From Haematobia irritans (lineage: Eukaryota > Arthropoda > Insecta > Diptera > Muscidae), in the NCBI RefSeq assembly GCF_050003625.1, contig NC_134398.1, positions 101,795,498 through 101,859,497 of the forward strand: DNA of 64,000 nucleotides, written 5' to 3'. Both the position numbers and the translations under genes were made by a program. The stretch's first letter is position 1; every line of letters starts with the position of its first letter. The notes beneath the pieces are model-generated. The model ran no database searches, had not been told where the DNA came from, and saw only the letters and a list, made by a program, of their open reading frames with translations. This document shows, one piece after another, positions 50,258 to 62,691 of the stretch.

Positions 50258-51192
50258 CACTGTTAGAAAAATATGTTTTTCATATGTTCCGATATAAACA
50301 AAATGTGTTTCGGACACAATTTTTAAACACAATATATTTAAGTGCCAACATGTAATGTTCCTAAACTAACACTAAATGTTTGGGACACATATGTTAATAT
50401 GTTAAAAGATATTATGTTTGGGGTATGAATGTTTCATAAAAATAATATGTGTGAATGTAAACATATATAAATTTACAAATTTCGAGCAAACATATATATG
50501 TTTACAATTTCTGTGAAACGGTTGTATGTTGTTTCGAAAAACTGATTTATGATAAGGCCAAAAATTTTATATGCTTAAGTCTAAATATTATTTAATTTGA
50601 ATATTAGAATAAGTATTCGGAGTAAAGAGAATAGACATTCGGAACCAAGAGCATAGAGATTTGAAAAAAAAACAGCATGTGTTTTCACCTTGAGAGGAGA
50701 ATTTTATGTATGTGGGGACTGTAAATTTTTAATAACCCACATTTCGAAGTTTCATTATAAAAATTTAATATAGTATGCATGGGCTCGTGGGCGCTGCAAA
50801 GTATGCTATATAAATGTAACTTGTAACGATAATTGTCTAGTGTGTTGGCTTACAAACTGTATGGGCCTCGGTTCGATTCTCCGTTCAGGCGAAAGGTAAA
50901 ATTAAAAAAAAATTATAAAATTGAATAATTTCTTCAACATTATTTGTATTACAGAAAAAGGTGCCAAGAACTAAAAATTTCGTGAAAATTATTTGAGGGA
51001 ATGATCACAATCTTCTTTGGGGAAAATTCTTCCAAGCATATAATTTTTTGGGCTCAAAATGCTTCCAAACATATAATATGTTCACATAAAACAAACATAT
51101 TAATATTTCGGCAGTATCCAATAATATATGTGCTTCCTGCAAAATATGTTTGGAATATATGTTAAAGAAGCGATTTTTTTGAGGTTTGGGTG
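50258..51192 (+). mobile_element. F1 element, copy h (internally deleted, 935 bp)
   Basis: CACTGTTAGAAAAATATG after TA 50256-50257, ending ...gaggtttgggtg before TA 51193-51194. The middle, from the tgtatgtgggga words to the region beside the tRNA-like pair, is deleted. The SINE-head module is gone and only part of the Val-like module (50838-50896) remains. Confidence 0.85.
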
Positions 51193-51194
51193 TA

Positions 51195-51457
51195 GCCATG
51201 AATAAAGTCATAGTTTGAAGAAGACTTTCGATTGAGATTTCAAGTGACGATTTAACTTGTGGTTTGTTATTAAACTTTGTTATTTCGGCATATGAAGTGC
51301 TTGTTGCTGTTGAACTTTGATTGTTGCTGATAACAACAATTTCATTGAGGTTTCTATTTTCTATACTAGTTGAATAGGTTCGGATTGATTGCAGATGCTG
51401 TGCGTTTGATGTTAGTTTTGGATTTTTGTGTGGCATTTTTGACGTAATTGTACACAT
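51195..51457 (-). pseudogene. Jockey-type ORF1, C-terminal part
   Basis: Ser/Asn/Thr-rich tail with SYAEITK, a motif common at the end of Jockey-type ORF1 proteins. It continues the zinc-knuckle frame interrupted by the mariner, then runs into F1 copy h at 51194. Confidence 0.6.
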
Positions 51458-51459
51458 TA

Positions 51460-52530
51460 CGAGGGCGGTTCGGAAAGAGAATAGTTAGTTTTTCAAAAAT
51501 ATTTTTATTTTTCAGTATAATCTCCTGAAACTTCAACACACGTAGTTCAACGATTTTCTAGCAATTCTATCCCTTGATTAAAATAGTTTACCTCAAGGTC
51601 TTCAAAATAGTGGTTTACAACTGTAACTGCATCTTCATTTGAGGTAAAACGTTTGTAAGCAAGGACGTTTTTCTCGAATTTGTACATTTAATAGATCCAA
51701 AAGGTTGTAATAGTACTCTGAATTTATTGTTTTACCCTTTTGCAGATAGTCAATCAATAAAATACCTTTGAAGTCCCAAAAAACCGTTGCCACAACCTTA
51801 CCAGCCGATTGAATTGTTGTTGCCTTCTTTGGGGGAATTCCTCCAGCTTCAGTCCATTGTTTGGATTGTTCTTTTGTCTCTGGAGTATAGTGGTGGATCC
51901 ATGTCTCATCAACAGTTATGAATCGACGCTTAAAATCCATTTTATTTTGCTTAAAACGATCCAAACAAGCTTAAGAAATGTTCATTCTTATGCGTTTTTG
52001 ATCGACTGTTAACAAATGCGGCACCCATATTGCAGAAAGCTTTTTCCTCTGTAGTTCTTCATGCAAAATTAAATGGACTCGATCATGAGATGCGCATGAG
52101 ATGCCCATGATTTAATTCCATATCATGCACTTTGGCTAAAATTTCTGTTGTTGTTGCTGTTTTTGGACGTCCACTACGTGGTTCATCTTCAATGCTTGTA
52201 CGACCACGTTTAAATTCAGCAACCCAATTTTTTACTGTTGCATATGAAGGAACACTTTCACCTAACACATTCACCATTTCATTATGAATTTCTTGTCCCG
52301 ATAAACCTGTTTTATGTAAATATTTAATGACAGCACGCATTTCTAATTGCTCCATTGTAAAAAAGTTGCGGATGTGTCTTTGAATACCTGTTTCTATATG
52401 AAGGAGTTCCAGATCGAAACAAAATTTAACATGTGTTCATAACAGAGACGGAAGTTTCCAAAACTATTAACTTTTTTCTTTTTATACCGCGCTTTTTGTG
52501 CTAGGTTAAGAAGTTTCCGAACTGCCCTCG
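51460..52530 (-). mobile_element. mariner of the irritans-like group, internally deleted
   Basis: Ends CGAGGGCGGTTCGGAAA and, inverted at the right, CGAGGGCAGTTCGGAAAC, flanked by TA (51458-51459, 52531-52532). It is 1071 bp, about 200 bp short of a typical mariner. Confidence 0.93.
51635..52355 (-). pseudogene. mariner transposase (DD34D type), second and third catalytic residues deleted
   Basis: N-terminal helix-turn-helix pair (MEQLEMRAVIKYLHKTGLSGQEIH..., WVAEFKRGRTSIEDEPRSGRP). After a frame break, FITVDETWIHHYTPETKEQSKQW with the first catalytic D, then SAGKVVATVFWDFKGILLIDYLQKG. A deletion after KRP removes the second and third aspartates and rejoins at the C-terminal FTSNEDAV...YF...GIELLE region (in another frame, 51560-51650). 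It cannot catalyse transposition. Confidence 0.9.
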
Positions 52531-52532
52531 TA

Positions 52533-52823
52533 CATCCTCTATAATTTGCAGTGTTACTGCATTTCTTGGTAGATGTATCATTTTTTGGATGGGGACAATC
52601 TACAGATTTATGTACATCGCCACAATCTTTTTTATCTTTTTGTTGATGACTCAAACCTTAGATCAACTTTAAACATTGGCTGAGGAACTTTGTTTTTATT
52701 TATTATATTAATAATCGATTTAGTTTCATAACCTTCCTTTAAGAGTTCCTCCTTAATGTCTTCAGTGGGAACCGAGCTATCTATGCCTTTTAATACAACC
52801 ACTAAACCTTTGGAACTTTTCAT
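52533..52823 (-). pseudogene. Jockey-type ORF1: PRE_C2HC and zinc-knuckle part
   Basis: KGLVVVLKGIDSSVPTEDIK and VPQPMFKVDLRFE fit the domain preceding the knuckles in Jockey ORF1. After a frameshift, CGDVHKSVDCPHP and CSNTANYRGC form CCHC-type knuckles. The mariner interrupts right after ANYRGC. The RNA-binding role is inferred from the family. Confidence 0.8.
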
Positions 52824-54306
52824 TTGCTATTTAATATTTAATTGATCTATTAATTTCGTGTAGGATCCTTTCGCGTACCTTTGTACCTTTGTTTCTAAGA
52901 TAATGCCCCTACACTGTTAGAAAAATATGTTTTTCATATGTTCCGATATAAACAAAATGTGTTTCGGACACAATTTTTAAACACAATATATTTAAGTGCA
53001 AACATGTAATGTTCCCAAACTAGCACTAAATGTTTGGGACACATATGTTAATATGTTAGAATATACTATGCTTGGGGCATGCATGTTTCATAAAAATTAT
53101 ATGTGTGAATGCAAACATATATAAATTTACAAATTTCGAGTAAACATATATATGTTGCGATATTTTATTCAGAGAGCGACAGAGAGTTTATAGAGAAGAA
53201 ATAGAGATGAAACCGGGAGGGTTGACGAAAGATATCAACATAATACAGCGAGAGAATCAAAAGAGAGCAATTTTTGTGAAACCGCTTGTATGTTGTTTTG
53301 AAAAACTGTTTTATGATAAGGCCAAAAATTTTATATGCTTAAGTCTAAATATTATTTAATTTGAATATTAGAATGAGTATTCGGAATAAAGAGAATAGAG
53401 ATTCGGAACCAAGAGAATAGACATTTGAAAAAAAAAGCAGTGTGTGTTTTCGCCTTGAGAGCAACATTTTACGTATGTGTGGACATGTGTTTTGTTTATC
53501 ATTTTGGCATTATGGGTACACCATTTTTCTTGGTTCGTTAAAAGAAACCGGAACGTACGAGGAGTAAGTCAAAATATTCAGGCAAAGGAAATTAAAATGG
53601 TGGAAAATATACACAAAATACGAAGGGATCATCATAAAAATAACGAAATACTATACTCTTTTTAGAGTTGGGACAGTAAAATGAAGAAAGGAGGAAATAT
53701 TGAAAAATTATACAGTAAAATGTATAAAAACAAAGTTTAGTTCCTCTTTATTAATAAGTAGTCCAAGAGGAGTTGACGGACACCTTCAAATATAAAAGCG
53801 GGGTTAAGTTAAAGTTTTGCTTTAAAATGAATTATTAAAGAAAAGTAATATGCAAAACATGGTCATTTTAGAGCGATAATGCCAACTAAATACCGGCCTT
53901 AAAGGTAAAAATGAAATTAAGTAAAAAACACGATAAGTTTTAAATGCATTTAGAATGGTGTTAAATGCTAGAAAAAACTTTTCACGTCAAAATAAATTTA
54001 TGTGTATATTATTACATTATTTATGTATGTTTATACTCGACTCCACGTTCTTCTTTTATTAGAGTTTTTGAATTCCTTCCAAAATTTCAAACTTTTATAT
54101 CAAAAACAGTTTTTTGTTACAAATTTGTTATTTTTGCAATTAAAAAGTAATATTTTATCAACAAACTCACTCCATTTCGTTTATATCAAGCACTGTTTCT
54201 GACTGTAAATCTTTAATAAACCACATTTCGAAGTTTCATTATAAAACTTTAATATAGTATAAATATCAATGTGTAAATTAACAAAAAAAAAAACACAATT
54301 GGTGTT

Positions 54307-54380
54307 CGGTCGGAGCAGGGATTGAACCCACTACCCTTTGCATGCACGGCAGACATGCTAACCACTGCTCCACGTTGCCA
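54307..54380 (-). other. tRNA-like module of F1 copy i (SINE-head type)
   Basis: A-box region GGAGCAGTGGTTAGC, loop CGTGCAT and B box GGTTCAATCCC, then CGACCGAACACC as in the SINE, and a T-run (A-run at 54282-54293). Confidence 0.7.
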
Positions 54381-54490
54381 ACACATGTATGTTTCTGTTA
54401 AATAATGTTATGTTTGCATGGGCTCGTGGGCGCTGCAAACTATGCTATATAAATGTAACTTATAACGATAATTGTCTACTGGTGACTATA

Positions 54491-54569
54491 ACAGCTACGT
54501 AGCCCAGTGGTAGTGTGTTGGCTTACAAACTGTAGGGTCCTCGGTTCGATTCTCCGTCCAGGCGAAAGG
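54491..54569 (+). other. tRNA-like module of F1 copy i (Val-like loop)
   Basis: TAGCCCAGTGG, loop CTTACAA and GGTTCGATTCTCC. One base is missing after the A box compared with copy e. Confidence 0.68.
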
Positions 54570-54898
54570 TAAAAGTAAAAAAAATATATAAAATTGAATA
54601 ATTTCTTCAACATTATTTGTATTACAGAAAAAGGTGCCAAGAACTAAAAATATTCGTGGAAGTGAAAAATATGTTAGGGAATGAGCACAATCGTCTATGG
54701 GGAAAATTCTTCCAAGCATATAATATTTTTGGGCTCAAAATGCTTCCAAACATATAATATGTTCACATTAAAGAAACATATTAATGTTTCGGCAGTATCC
54801 AATAATATATGTGTTTCCTGCAAAATATGTTTGGAACATATGTTAGATAGGCGATTTTTTTTGAGGGTGTACGCAATGAATGTGTGTGAAAATAAATA

Positions 54899-55660
54899 CG
54901 TATTTAAAACCTTAAACACAAACCAATTGTAATAGATTAGGGTAAACAAATTTGGGATTTTTCCGAAAAACTGATTTTTTGGAAAAATTACTGGGAATTT
55001 TAAGTTAAAATTTCGCAGGAACAATTCCAAGGATACATCCTACATAACGGTTTATTTGTCTTGGAAATATATTAACCATCGCAAGAGATATGTGGTGAGA
55101 CATTTGGGAATGGGAGGAGACCCATATCTCTGGAACGGGATATCCTGCCACGACTACCTAACCGGCCGTGTGTAGTCCTATGAAATACCTATCGAACAAG
55201 GTATAGCATATATCAAGATTTGATTTTTAAGACACCAAATACGCTCTTTTAATTTCTGTATTTATTATCCTAAATTTCTGGAGAGGATCAGTGACCATAT
55301 CTCAGGAACGAGGTTAGCCTCTGACTTAAAATTTATGACAAATTAATGTGCTTGGAACACCCTTCAATCACAGGGTAAAAATTTGGTGATGCGATTTTGT
55401 ATAACTCCAAAATTGTTCCTTCAATGTTGCTTATTTTACCTACGAATTTTCGGAGGGGAGGAATGCGTCCTGCAGGTGTGGGGCACATCCTGCCGATATA
55501 ACTCCCACACAAATTCATACTCCTAGAGTCGCCCTTTCGATCAAAAGAAACAGCGAATCAAGAATTGATTTTGGAACTGCTCCACCTCCCCATCAATATG
55601 ACCATTTTTTAAATCAAAAAATACAAAACTGAAGACAAGCAAAGCAGAAAAATTTCGCAT
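54899..55660 (+). repeat. Left arm of the long inverted repeat
   Basis: Begins cgtatttaaaacc and ends gcaaagcagaaaaatttcgca. It pairs with 60152-60902. It contains several versions of the (c/g)agatatgg word that also marks the tandem repeats, so the arm itself seems built from diverged repeat units. Confidence 0.9.
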
Positions 55661-56675
55661 ATAACAATTTTGTTCTTTCTTGAGTATATTGACTAGAACT
55701 AAAGTAATGGTGTAAAACATTTGGCAGCGGACGTATAAAAACTCTGAAGCTCTTTTCCTGATTATTTTAACTTTATTTCAAAATCACAGTTCGTGTGTGC
55801 AGATGTTGAAATGGTTTACACTTTTTCTAAATTTTATTATTAGTGTTTAAACCCCAAAAATAAATTCAAATAAAATTTTATTAAAAGAAAGACAACCGTG
55901 ATTTGAACTTGCATACTTAAATAAATCTCGTCTTCAGCTCACTCATCAACGAGTTAGATCAACACCTCGACGATAAACCGGGCAAAACTACCCTATGACA
56001 CGATTCAATATTTTGCCTTTAAGTAAACACAGGTAGACCTCAACATACATTGTTCCTCTAAGATGCCTACATGTTAATTACACGATTTTGGTTAATGCTC
56101 AGGCTTACCTGTTTTATTTGCGGTAACAGAGTCAACTAATAAGGGTGACCAACTTCGAATAATAATTTCGCTCAAAAACTGTAGAAAGTTGGTATAATCT
56201 CCATGTATGTCATGTCATGTAACGTCATTAGAAGTAAATTGAGGCCCAAATTACATTTTCATGCACAAATGATGATTTTTTATGAAACCCAATATAGCAA
56301 ACCACTAAACATGTCCTGGTTTTTCACCTACTGTAAGTTTTTCTTGTTATGATTCTTTAATGCTGAGAAAACTTTCCAAAAATTGATGTTCACCATAAGT
56401 AGTGAATTTAGTATTTTTCCACAAATATCAGCACTAGAACCCAAATTTTACATTCAAGAAATTTCATGCTGCTAAGCAAAGATTGACTAAACATTGTTTC
56501 AATTTATTTAATAAAAAAACATTTGCTTACCCTTTTAAAGCGCAAGAGAGCCAATGTCGTAACGCCGTTACTATTTCAATTTTTAGTAAAGGAGCGAAAA
56601 CTCAATACACACATAGTCGATCGTTATTATTTCTTGTAGGCGTTTAGTTGAGTTATTCGTTGGAGTTTTGTTTGA
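55661..56675. other. Unique interior of the 6-kb element
   Basis: Non-coding. A weak B-box-like word aagttcaaatcac (minus, about 55906) hints at another tRNA relic. Otherwise nothing was recognised. Confidence 0.4.
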
Positions 56676-56770
56676 ATTTGCGATGGCCCAGTATGTTAAA
56701 CGTTAGGCGTAGTTTTTCTTTATTAAACAGATGCGAGTTCGAGTCCACGTTCGGTTGACGTTTTTATTTA
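56676..56770 (+). other. tRNA-like Pol III module in the 6-kb element
   Basis: A-box TGGCCCAGTATG, B-box GAGTTCGAGTCC about 50 bases on, and a TTTTT run right after (56760-56765). Acceptor ends do not pair. Confidence 0.55.
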
Positions 56771-56920
56771 TCTTTGATTCTTGAATGAAAAATATTAATG
56801 CATTAATGAAAAATATTAATGCATTACAAACGGATTGGCAAATTTAGTATACCCCCATCATATGAGGCGGGTTTAAAAAAATGTATATGCGTACACATAT
56901 ATGTATGTATATAAATATAG

Positions 56921-57002
56921 TCAAAAGTGGGCTCGAACACCTATCCCTTGAACAAAATGAGACTGTACCGAACGCTCAACATATTCCGCTATGCCAAACA
57001 CG
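56921..57002 (-). other. Second tRNA-like module in the 6-kb element, convergent
   Basis: On the minus strand: A box TGGCATAGCGG (a perfect match to TRGCNNAGYGG), B box GTGTTCGAGCCC and a following TTTT. It points toward the module at 56676. Confidence 0.6.
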
Positions 57003-57280
57003 CAAATTATGGAGTGAATAACTCAACTCAACGATATGCCACTACAATTGCAAGTCTTCACGCTTATGTATGTGTGTTTTCGTTTCCACCCCAAAATCCA
57101 TTTCTCAAAAATTGAAATAGTAACGGGATTAAGTTATTCGGTTCTCTTTGTTTTTTAAAGAGTTAAATGTGTATTTTCTATTTGCTCTCCCGTTAATAGT
57201 TTTTCTTTAGTGGTACTCTTTTGCAAAAACACAAAATTTCTCTTACACTAATCTATTACAATTGATTCCAAATTTGAATA

Positions 57281-57804
57281 GGCGTATTTGGGTATACCAA
57301 AATCAATTCTGGAACAAACTGACACCATTCCGGAAAGTAGCTTCCCTGTACTAGACGACAGTGGTCCTCTCACGTAGGCAGGATAATTCGTTCCAATGAT
57401 ATGGCCACTGCTCCCGGCCGGAATCCGGTATGAAATTGGGTATACCAAAACCAATTCTGGAACAAAGTGACACCATTCAGGAAAGCTGCTTTCCAGTACT
57501 ATACAGTGGTGGTTATCTCATGTTGGCAGGATTATTCGCCCCAGAGATATGGTCACTGCTCCCGGCCACAATCTGGTATGAAATTGGCCACATTTGAACA
57601 GGCGTATTTGGGTATACCAAAATCAATTCTGAAACAAGGTGACACCATTCCGGAAAGCAGCTTCCTAAATAGTACTATACAGCAGTGGTTATCTCATGTT
57701 GGCAGGATTATTCGCTCCAAAGATATGGCCACTGCTCCCGGCCGGAATCCGGTATGAAATTGGCCATATTTCAACCGGCGTATTTGGGTATACCAAACTC
57801 AATT
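57281..57804 (+). repeat. ~170-bp tandem repeats, left block
   Basis: The word tttgggtataccaaa recurs at about 57287, 57438, 57609 and 57784. Each unit also holds gacaccattc(c/a)ggaaag, tgttggcagga and gagatatgg(c/t)cactgctcc. Confidence 0.9.
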
Positions 57805-57826
57805 CTGGGGACTAAAACCAAAAATT

Positions 57827-58502
<676 letters not shown>

Positions 58503-58735
58503 ACTACCTTACATATTCCAGGGGAACTAGAATCTGTTGGTATGCCCCTAGCTACACGCATTTGTAGCACCTATCTACGCCTAAGTATGAATATACATAT
58601 ATCAACGAAAGCTTTTCGTAAGCTCAGTCAATTCTGCTTTGTATTCAGTTTCATCCACAAACATATGGGATGTTTTTTTTTTTTTGTACAAACTGTCCCA
58701 TGTCTCATTCAGTCATTTCCATTGCCGCTATCAGT

Positions 58736-59085
58736 GGGTTTGGATGGACAAGTGGGTTTCGGAGTATATTCTAAAGATCTGGAACTTCGAATAGCGAAAA
58801 GATTACCTGATCACTGTAGTGTTTTTCAGGCTGAAATATTAGCAATAAGAGAAGTGTTGAAATGGCTGAGAAGTAATATTCCAAAAAATGTGGGCATTAA
58901 TATATACTCAGACAGTCAACCTGCAATAAAATCCTTGGACTCTGTGTTCCTCAACTCGAAAACGGCCATCGACTGCTGCAAATCTCTTAATGAGATGACT
59001 GAGCAGCACAATATTCACCTAATATGGGTGCCTGGCCATAGGAACATACCGGGGAACTGCGAAGCAAATGACCTAGCAAGGCTAT
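58736..59085 (+). pseudogene. LINE RNase H domain, second copy (tandem duplication)
   Basis: Nearly identical to the first copy but keeps the stretch [29 protein letters not shown]. Its start lacks FYTDGS. The last catalytic position reads GNCEANDLA, with N in place of D. The two copies are separated by about 170 bases of unrelated sequence with a T-run (58673-58686). Confidence 0.9.
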
Positions 59086-59126
59086 AAACTACCTTACATA
59101 TTCCAGGGGAAGTAGAATCTGTTGGT

Positions 59127-59571
59127 ATGCCCCTAGCTACCTGTAAGCTCTTACTGCGTGAGAAGGCTGTTATGATGGCAAATGTTCGATGGGAGTATTG
59201 CAAGGGTTGTTACGATACCAAGCAAATATGGCCCCATTTAAACTTAAACCGCACACTAGATATGCTAGTGTTCTCGAGACGCCGGGTATCACTCCTGATA
59301 TCTGCTATAACGGGTCGCTGCCTGATAGGCGATTTTGCCAAAAACCATTGGTGCGAAGTATAATGACTATTGTATGAGCTGTCATGATGCGGAGGAAAAG
59401 GAATCAATAAAACACTTCTTGTGTGAGTGTCCTGCATTTTGTGTAAGGCGTAAGCAAATTTTAGGGGCATATAGCTTCAGATTACTGGCGGACCTGGAAA
59501 ACATTAACGTAAGCAGTCTGCTAATATTTTTGGAACAATCTGGTTGGTTCAACAGAAGAAAATATTCGTGA
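59127..59571 (+). pseudogene. LINE ORF2 C-terminus with zinc knuckle, frameshifted
   Basis: ANVRWEYCKGCYDTKQIWPHLN leads to TGRCLIGDFAK. A one-base shift near 59335 follows, then CMSCHDAEEKESIKHFLCEC and FCVRRKQILGAYSFRLLADL to the stop. Confidence 0.9.
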
Positions 59572-59702
59572 AGGTTCAGCGGTTAAAACTAGAAGTGCCC
59601 ATATGTAATAGGTACTTTTAGTTAATGTGGTATCACAATGGACTGAATAGTCTAAGTGAGCCTGAATCTTAATCGGGCTGCCACTTTAACCAAACCTAAC
59701 CT

Positions 59703-60151
59703 GACACCATTCTGGAAAGCTGCTTTCCAGTACTATACTGTAGTTATTATCTGATGTTGGCAGGATTATTCGCTCCAGAGATAAGGCCACTGCTCCCGGC
59801 CAGGATCCGGTATGAAATTAGCCACATTTGAACAGGCGTATTTGGGTATAACGAAATCAATTCTGGAACAAAGTGACACCATTCCGGAAAGCGGCTTCCT
59901 GGTACTATACAGCAGTGGTCATCTCATGTTGGCAGGATAATTCGCTCCAGAGATATGTCCACTGCTCCCGGGCAGAAATCCAGCATATTATTGGCTGTAT
60001 TTGAACGTATCTGGGTATACTAAACCCAATTCTGGGATAAGGTGGCATTAATCCGTATAGATAATTCTTGTTGCTTTAGAATGGCTGTGATGCCATGTTT
60101 GCAGGGCATCCTGTTCCGTTGATATTAGCACAGCTCCTGGCCAATTATCTT
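59703..60151 (+). repeat. ~170-bp tandem repeats, right block
   Basis: Continues the block at 57281-57804 after the LINE. gagata(a/t)g(g/t)ccactgctcccgg occurs at 59776 and 59952, with a diverged unit at 60121 leading into the right arm. Confidence 0.88.
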
Positions 60152-60902
60152 GTGCGAAATTTTACTGCTTTGCTTGTCTTCAGTTTTGTATTTTTTGATT
60201 TAAAAAATGGTCATATTGATGGGGAGGTGGAGCAGTTCCAAAATCAATTCTTGATTCGCTGTTTCTTTTGATCGAAAGGGCGACTCTAGGAGTATGAATT
60301 TGTGTGGGAGTTATATCGGCAGGATGTGCCCCACACCTGCAGGACGCATTCCTCCCCTCCGAAAATTCGTAGGTAAAATAAGCAACATTGAAGGAACAAT
60401 TTTGGAGTTATACAAAATCGCATCACCAAATTTTTACCCTGTGATTGAAGGGTGTTCCAAGCACATTAATTTGTCATAAATTTTAAGTCAGAGGCTAACC
60501 TCGTTCCTGAGATATGGTCACTGATCCTCTCCAGAAATTTAGGATAATAAATACAGAAATTAAAAGAGCGTATTTGGTGTCTTAAAAATCAAATCTTGAT
60601 ATATGAATATATATATTCATAGGACTAAACACGGCCGGTTAGGTAGTCGTGGCATGATATCCCGTTCCAGAGATATGGGTCTCCTCCCATTCCCAAATGT
60701 CTCACCACATATCTCTTGCGGTGGTTAATATATTTCCAAGACAAATAATCCGTTATGTAGGGTGTATCCTTGGAATTGTTCCTGCGAAATTTTAACTTAA
60801 AATTCCTAGTAATTTTTCCAAAAAATCAGTTTTTCGGAAAAAATCCCAAATTTGTTTACCCTAATCTATTACAATTGGTTTGTGTCTAGGGTTTTAAATA
60901 CG
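60152..60902 (-). repeat. Right arm of the long inverted repeat
   Basis: Inverted copy of 54899-55660, ending ggttttaaatacg. Diverged gagatatgg units occur about every 157-195 bases (60512, 60669). Confidence 0.9.
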
Positions 60903-61205
60903 AATTAAAAAGTTGATTGAAGTTGAGAATTTTTACAATTAATAAATTAATTGATAAATTAACTTTTTAATCAAGATGGAAACAAAGTTAATTATGCAAA
61001 ACCATTTTTTGACAGTTTATCGATGGAATTTATATGGTAAAAGTAGGCTTGTATTTTCTTTAACTTTTTTGTATATGGCTGTAAGTCATTTAAAAAAGTG
61101 AATAATTCGTTTTGTTCTGTTATTGTTGGTTTTTTTTCCTTTAATCACTTTTGTTGTTTTTGATTTCAGCTTAAAACCATGCATTGACTAAACTACAAGT
61201 GTAGC
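60903..61205. other. Intergenic, no gene seen
   Basis: AT-rich, with a small imperfect inverted repeat of attaataaattaattgataa near 60945. Nothing else was recognised. Confidence 0.4.
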
Positions 61206-61320
61206 TTAACCAACAGAAGAAAAGTATGCTTGTCAAATTTATTTGGGCAAAGCCCTATAGACTGCAAGATGGTTGGATATACAGCTGTTTCGGAATTACC
61301 ACAATCCACATTAGCATTCT

Positions 61321-61790
61321 CTACTTGCAGCATCGAGCTTCTCCCAGTATGAGCTTGCAGGTAGCTAGGGGCATGCCAACAAATTCTAGTTCCCCAGGAA
61401 TATGTAAGGTAGTCCCTAGCCTTGCCATCTCATCCGCTTCGCAGTTCCCTGGTATGTTCCTATGGTCAGGCACCCATATTAGGTGAATATTGTACTGCTC
61501 AGCCATCTCATTGAGAGATTTGCGGCAGTCGATGGCCGTCTTCGAGTTGAGGAACACAGAGTCCAAGGATTTTATTGCAGGTTGACTGTCTGAGTATATA
61601 TTAATGCCCACATTTTTTGGAACATTACTTCTCAGCCAATTCGCCACCTCTCTTATTGCTAATATTTCAGCCTGAAAACACTACAGTGATTAGGTAATCT
61701 TTTCGCTATTCGAAGTTCCAGATCGTTAGAATATACTCCGAACCCCACTTGTCCATTCAATTTGGAGCCATCAATGAAGAAATATATATA
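61321..61790 (-). pseudogene. LINE RNase H domain, minus-strand copy
   Basis: The N-terminal strand, in another frame, reads DGSKLNGQVGFGVYSN. Then come NWLRSNVPKNVGINIYSDSQPAI, and HLIWVPDHRNIPGNCEADEMARL with D replacing G before H. The four acidic residues can be located. The frame is shifted near 61660. Confidence 0.85.
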
Positions 61791-61799
61791 TTATTTATT

Positions 61800-62090
61800 C
61801 CCCGGGGTCTGTGTGCACCACGCCTCACTGTTGGGGATTAGAGTCTCAAACTTTTTGTCGAAAAGTGGACTCGCCAAAGTATAATCCACTACGTTAGGCA
61901 CATCTGGCATTATTTTGAGGACCGAACTGTGACCGTAACTTTTTTCTGACCACAGCGATAGCTCGCGCAACCGCGCAGACGTTGTTGCAGCTGACTGTTT
62001 GGCCAAAATATCTAAAGGCAATAGATGCAGCATGACATTAAGGGAATTTGTTCCTGTCTTGCTGAATGCGCCTGAAATACACAAACACGC
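61800..62090 (-). pseudogene. LINE ORF2 linker before RNase H
   Basis: AATTSARLRELSLWSEKSYGHSSVLKIMPDVPNVVDYTLA...EAWCTQTPGNK is continuous and matches the shifted-frame segment at 48800-49010. It ends at a stretch rich in atatat (61785-61795), the position of the microsatellite in the 57.9-kb copy. Confidence 0.85.
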
Positions 62091-62095
62091 TGTTG

Positions 62096-62619
62096 AACTC
62101 CGTTCAACAAACCTTTTTATTTTTAAAAATTTTACATGAATTGAATTGAATTGAAGCGAATTGAAATGAATTACGATTAACTGAATTACCTTATATTTAT
62201 AAGAAAGTTTTAGATACAAATTGAATTCTTTTGTCAAAATATGGTCATTCTAATGCTTTTCCTATTACATAGGAAAAGCTTTCACTCAATTTATTTGTTA
62301 ATAATTATTTGTCCTTCTCTAAATGAATTTACATTGTACTAAATCATTATGTCTGCCATTTTTGTAAATATTAACTTCACTTGTGTTGAAACCCTTCTAC
62401 TGGTAAGAAGCTGCTGTTCGGAATAAATTCCTATTGGACAATTTAAACTAAAAACCTGCTTTTTTTCTGTTTTATTTTATTTCAACTTATCCGGTTCGAA
62501 GGACCATGTACAGTTCCGTGACGGCTCAGACTGGAATGGACTGTATTTGTTAATTTGTTTGCTCCCAGAACAGTATCATATCAAACAGGGTTACAAAGAA
62601 ATTTTCCATACCCACGAAG
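62096..62619. other. Intergenic, no gene seen
   Basis: AT-rich spacer. A repeated (g)aattgaattgaa(t) tract lies near 62137-62160. The last ~100 bases may already belong to the following Bel-Pao element. Confidence 0.4.
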
Positions 62620-62691
62620 AAAACTTTAACGACGGTTTCCGGACTTGGGGGTACCGTTCTGGAAAATTCATTTAAAATTTGCAATATAATA

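Larger units (their letters stand above)
51193..52870 (-). mobile_element. Jockey-type LINE ORF1 fragment, split by a mariner
   Basis: Minus-strand gag-like sequence at 52825-52533 continues at 51459-51193 once the mariner 51460-52530 is removed. F1 copies h and i flank it on both sides. Confidence 0.75.
52912..54869 (+). mobile_element. F1 element, copy i (full length, 1958 bp)
   Basis: CACTGTTAGAAAAATATG after TA 52910-52911, ending TTTTTTTTGAGGGTG before TA 54870-54871. It keeps the most complete relic of the gttcgag MITE (about 53800-53905). Both tRNA-like modules are present. Confidence 0.88.
61206..62095 (-). mobile_element. Related LINE fragment: linker, RNase H and start of C-terminus
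   Basis: On the minus strand: linker (62090-61800), RNase H (61790-61380) and a degraded C-terminal start (61370-61206). It is close to, but distinct from, the family at 10316, because the C-terminal part differs strongly. Confidence 0.8.

Noticed and set aside
55333..55518. A 61-codon frame conserved identically at 60294-60479
   Set aside because: Identity comes from the two inverted-repeat arms being recent copies of each other. No protein features, and the frame spans repeat units.
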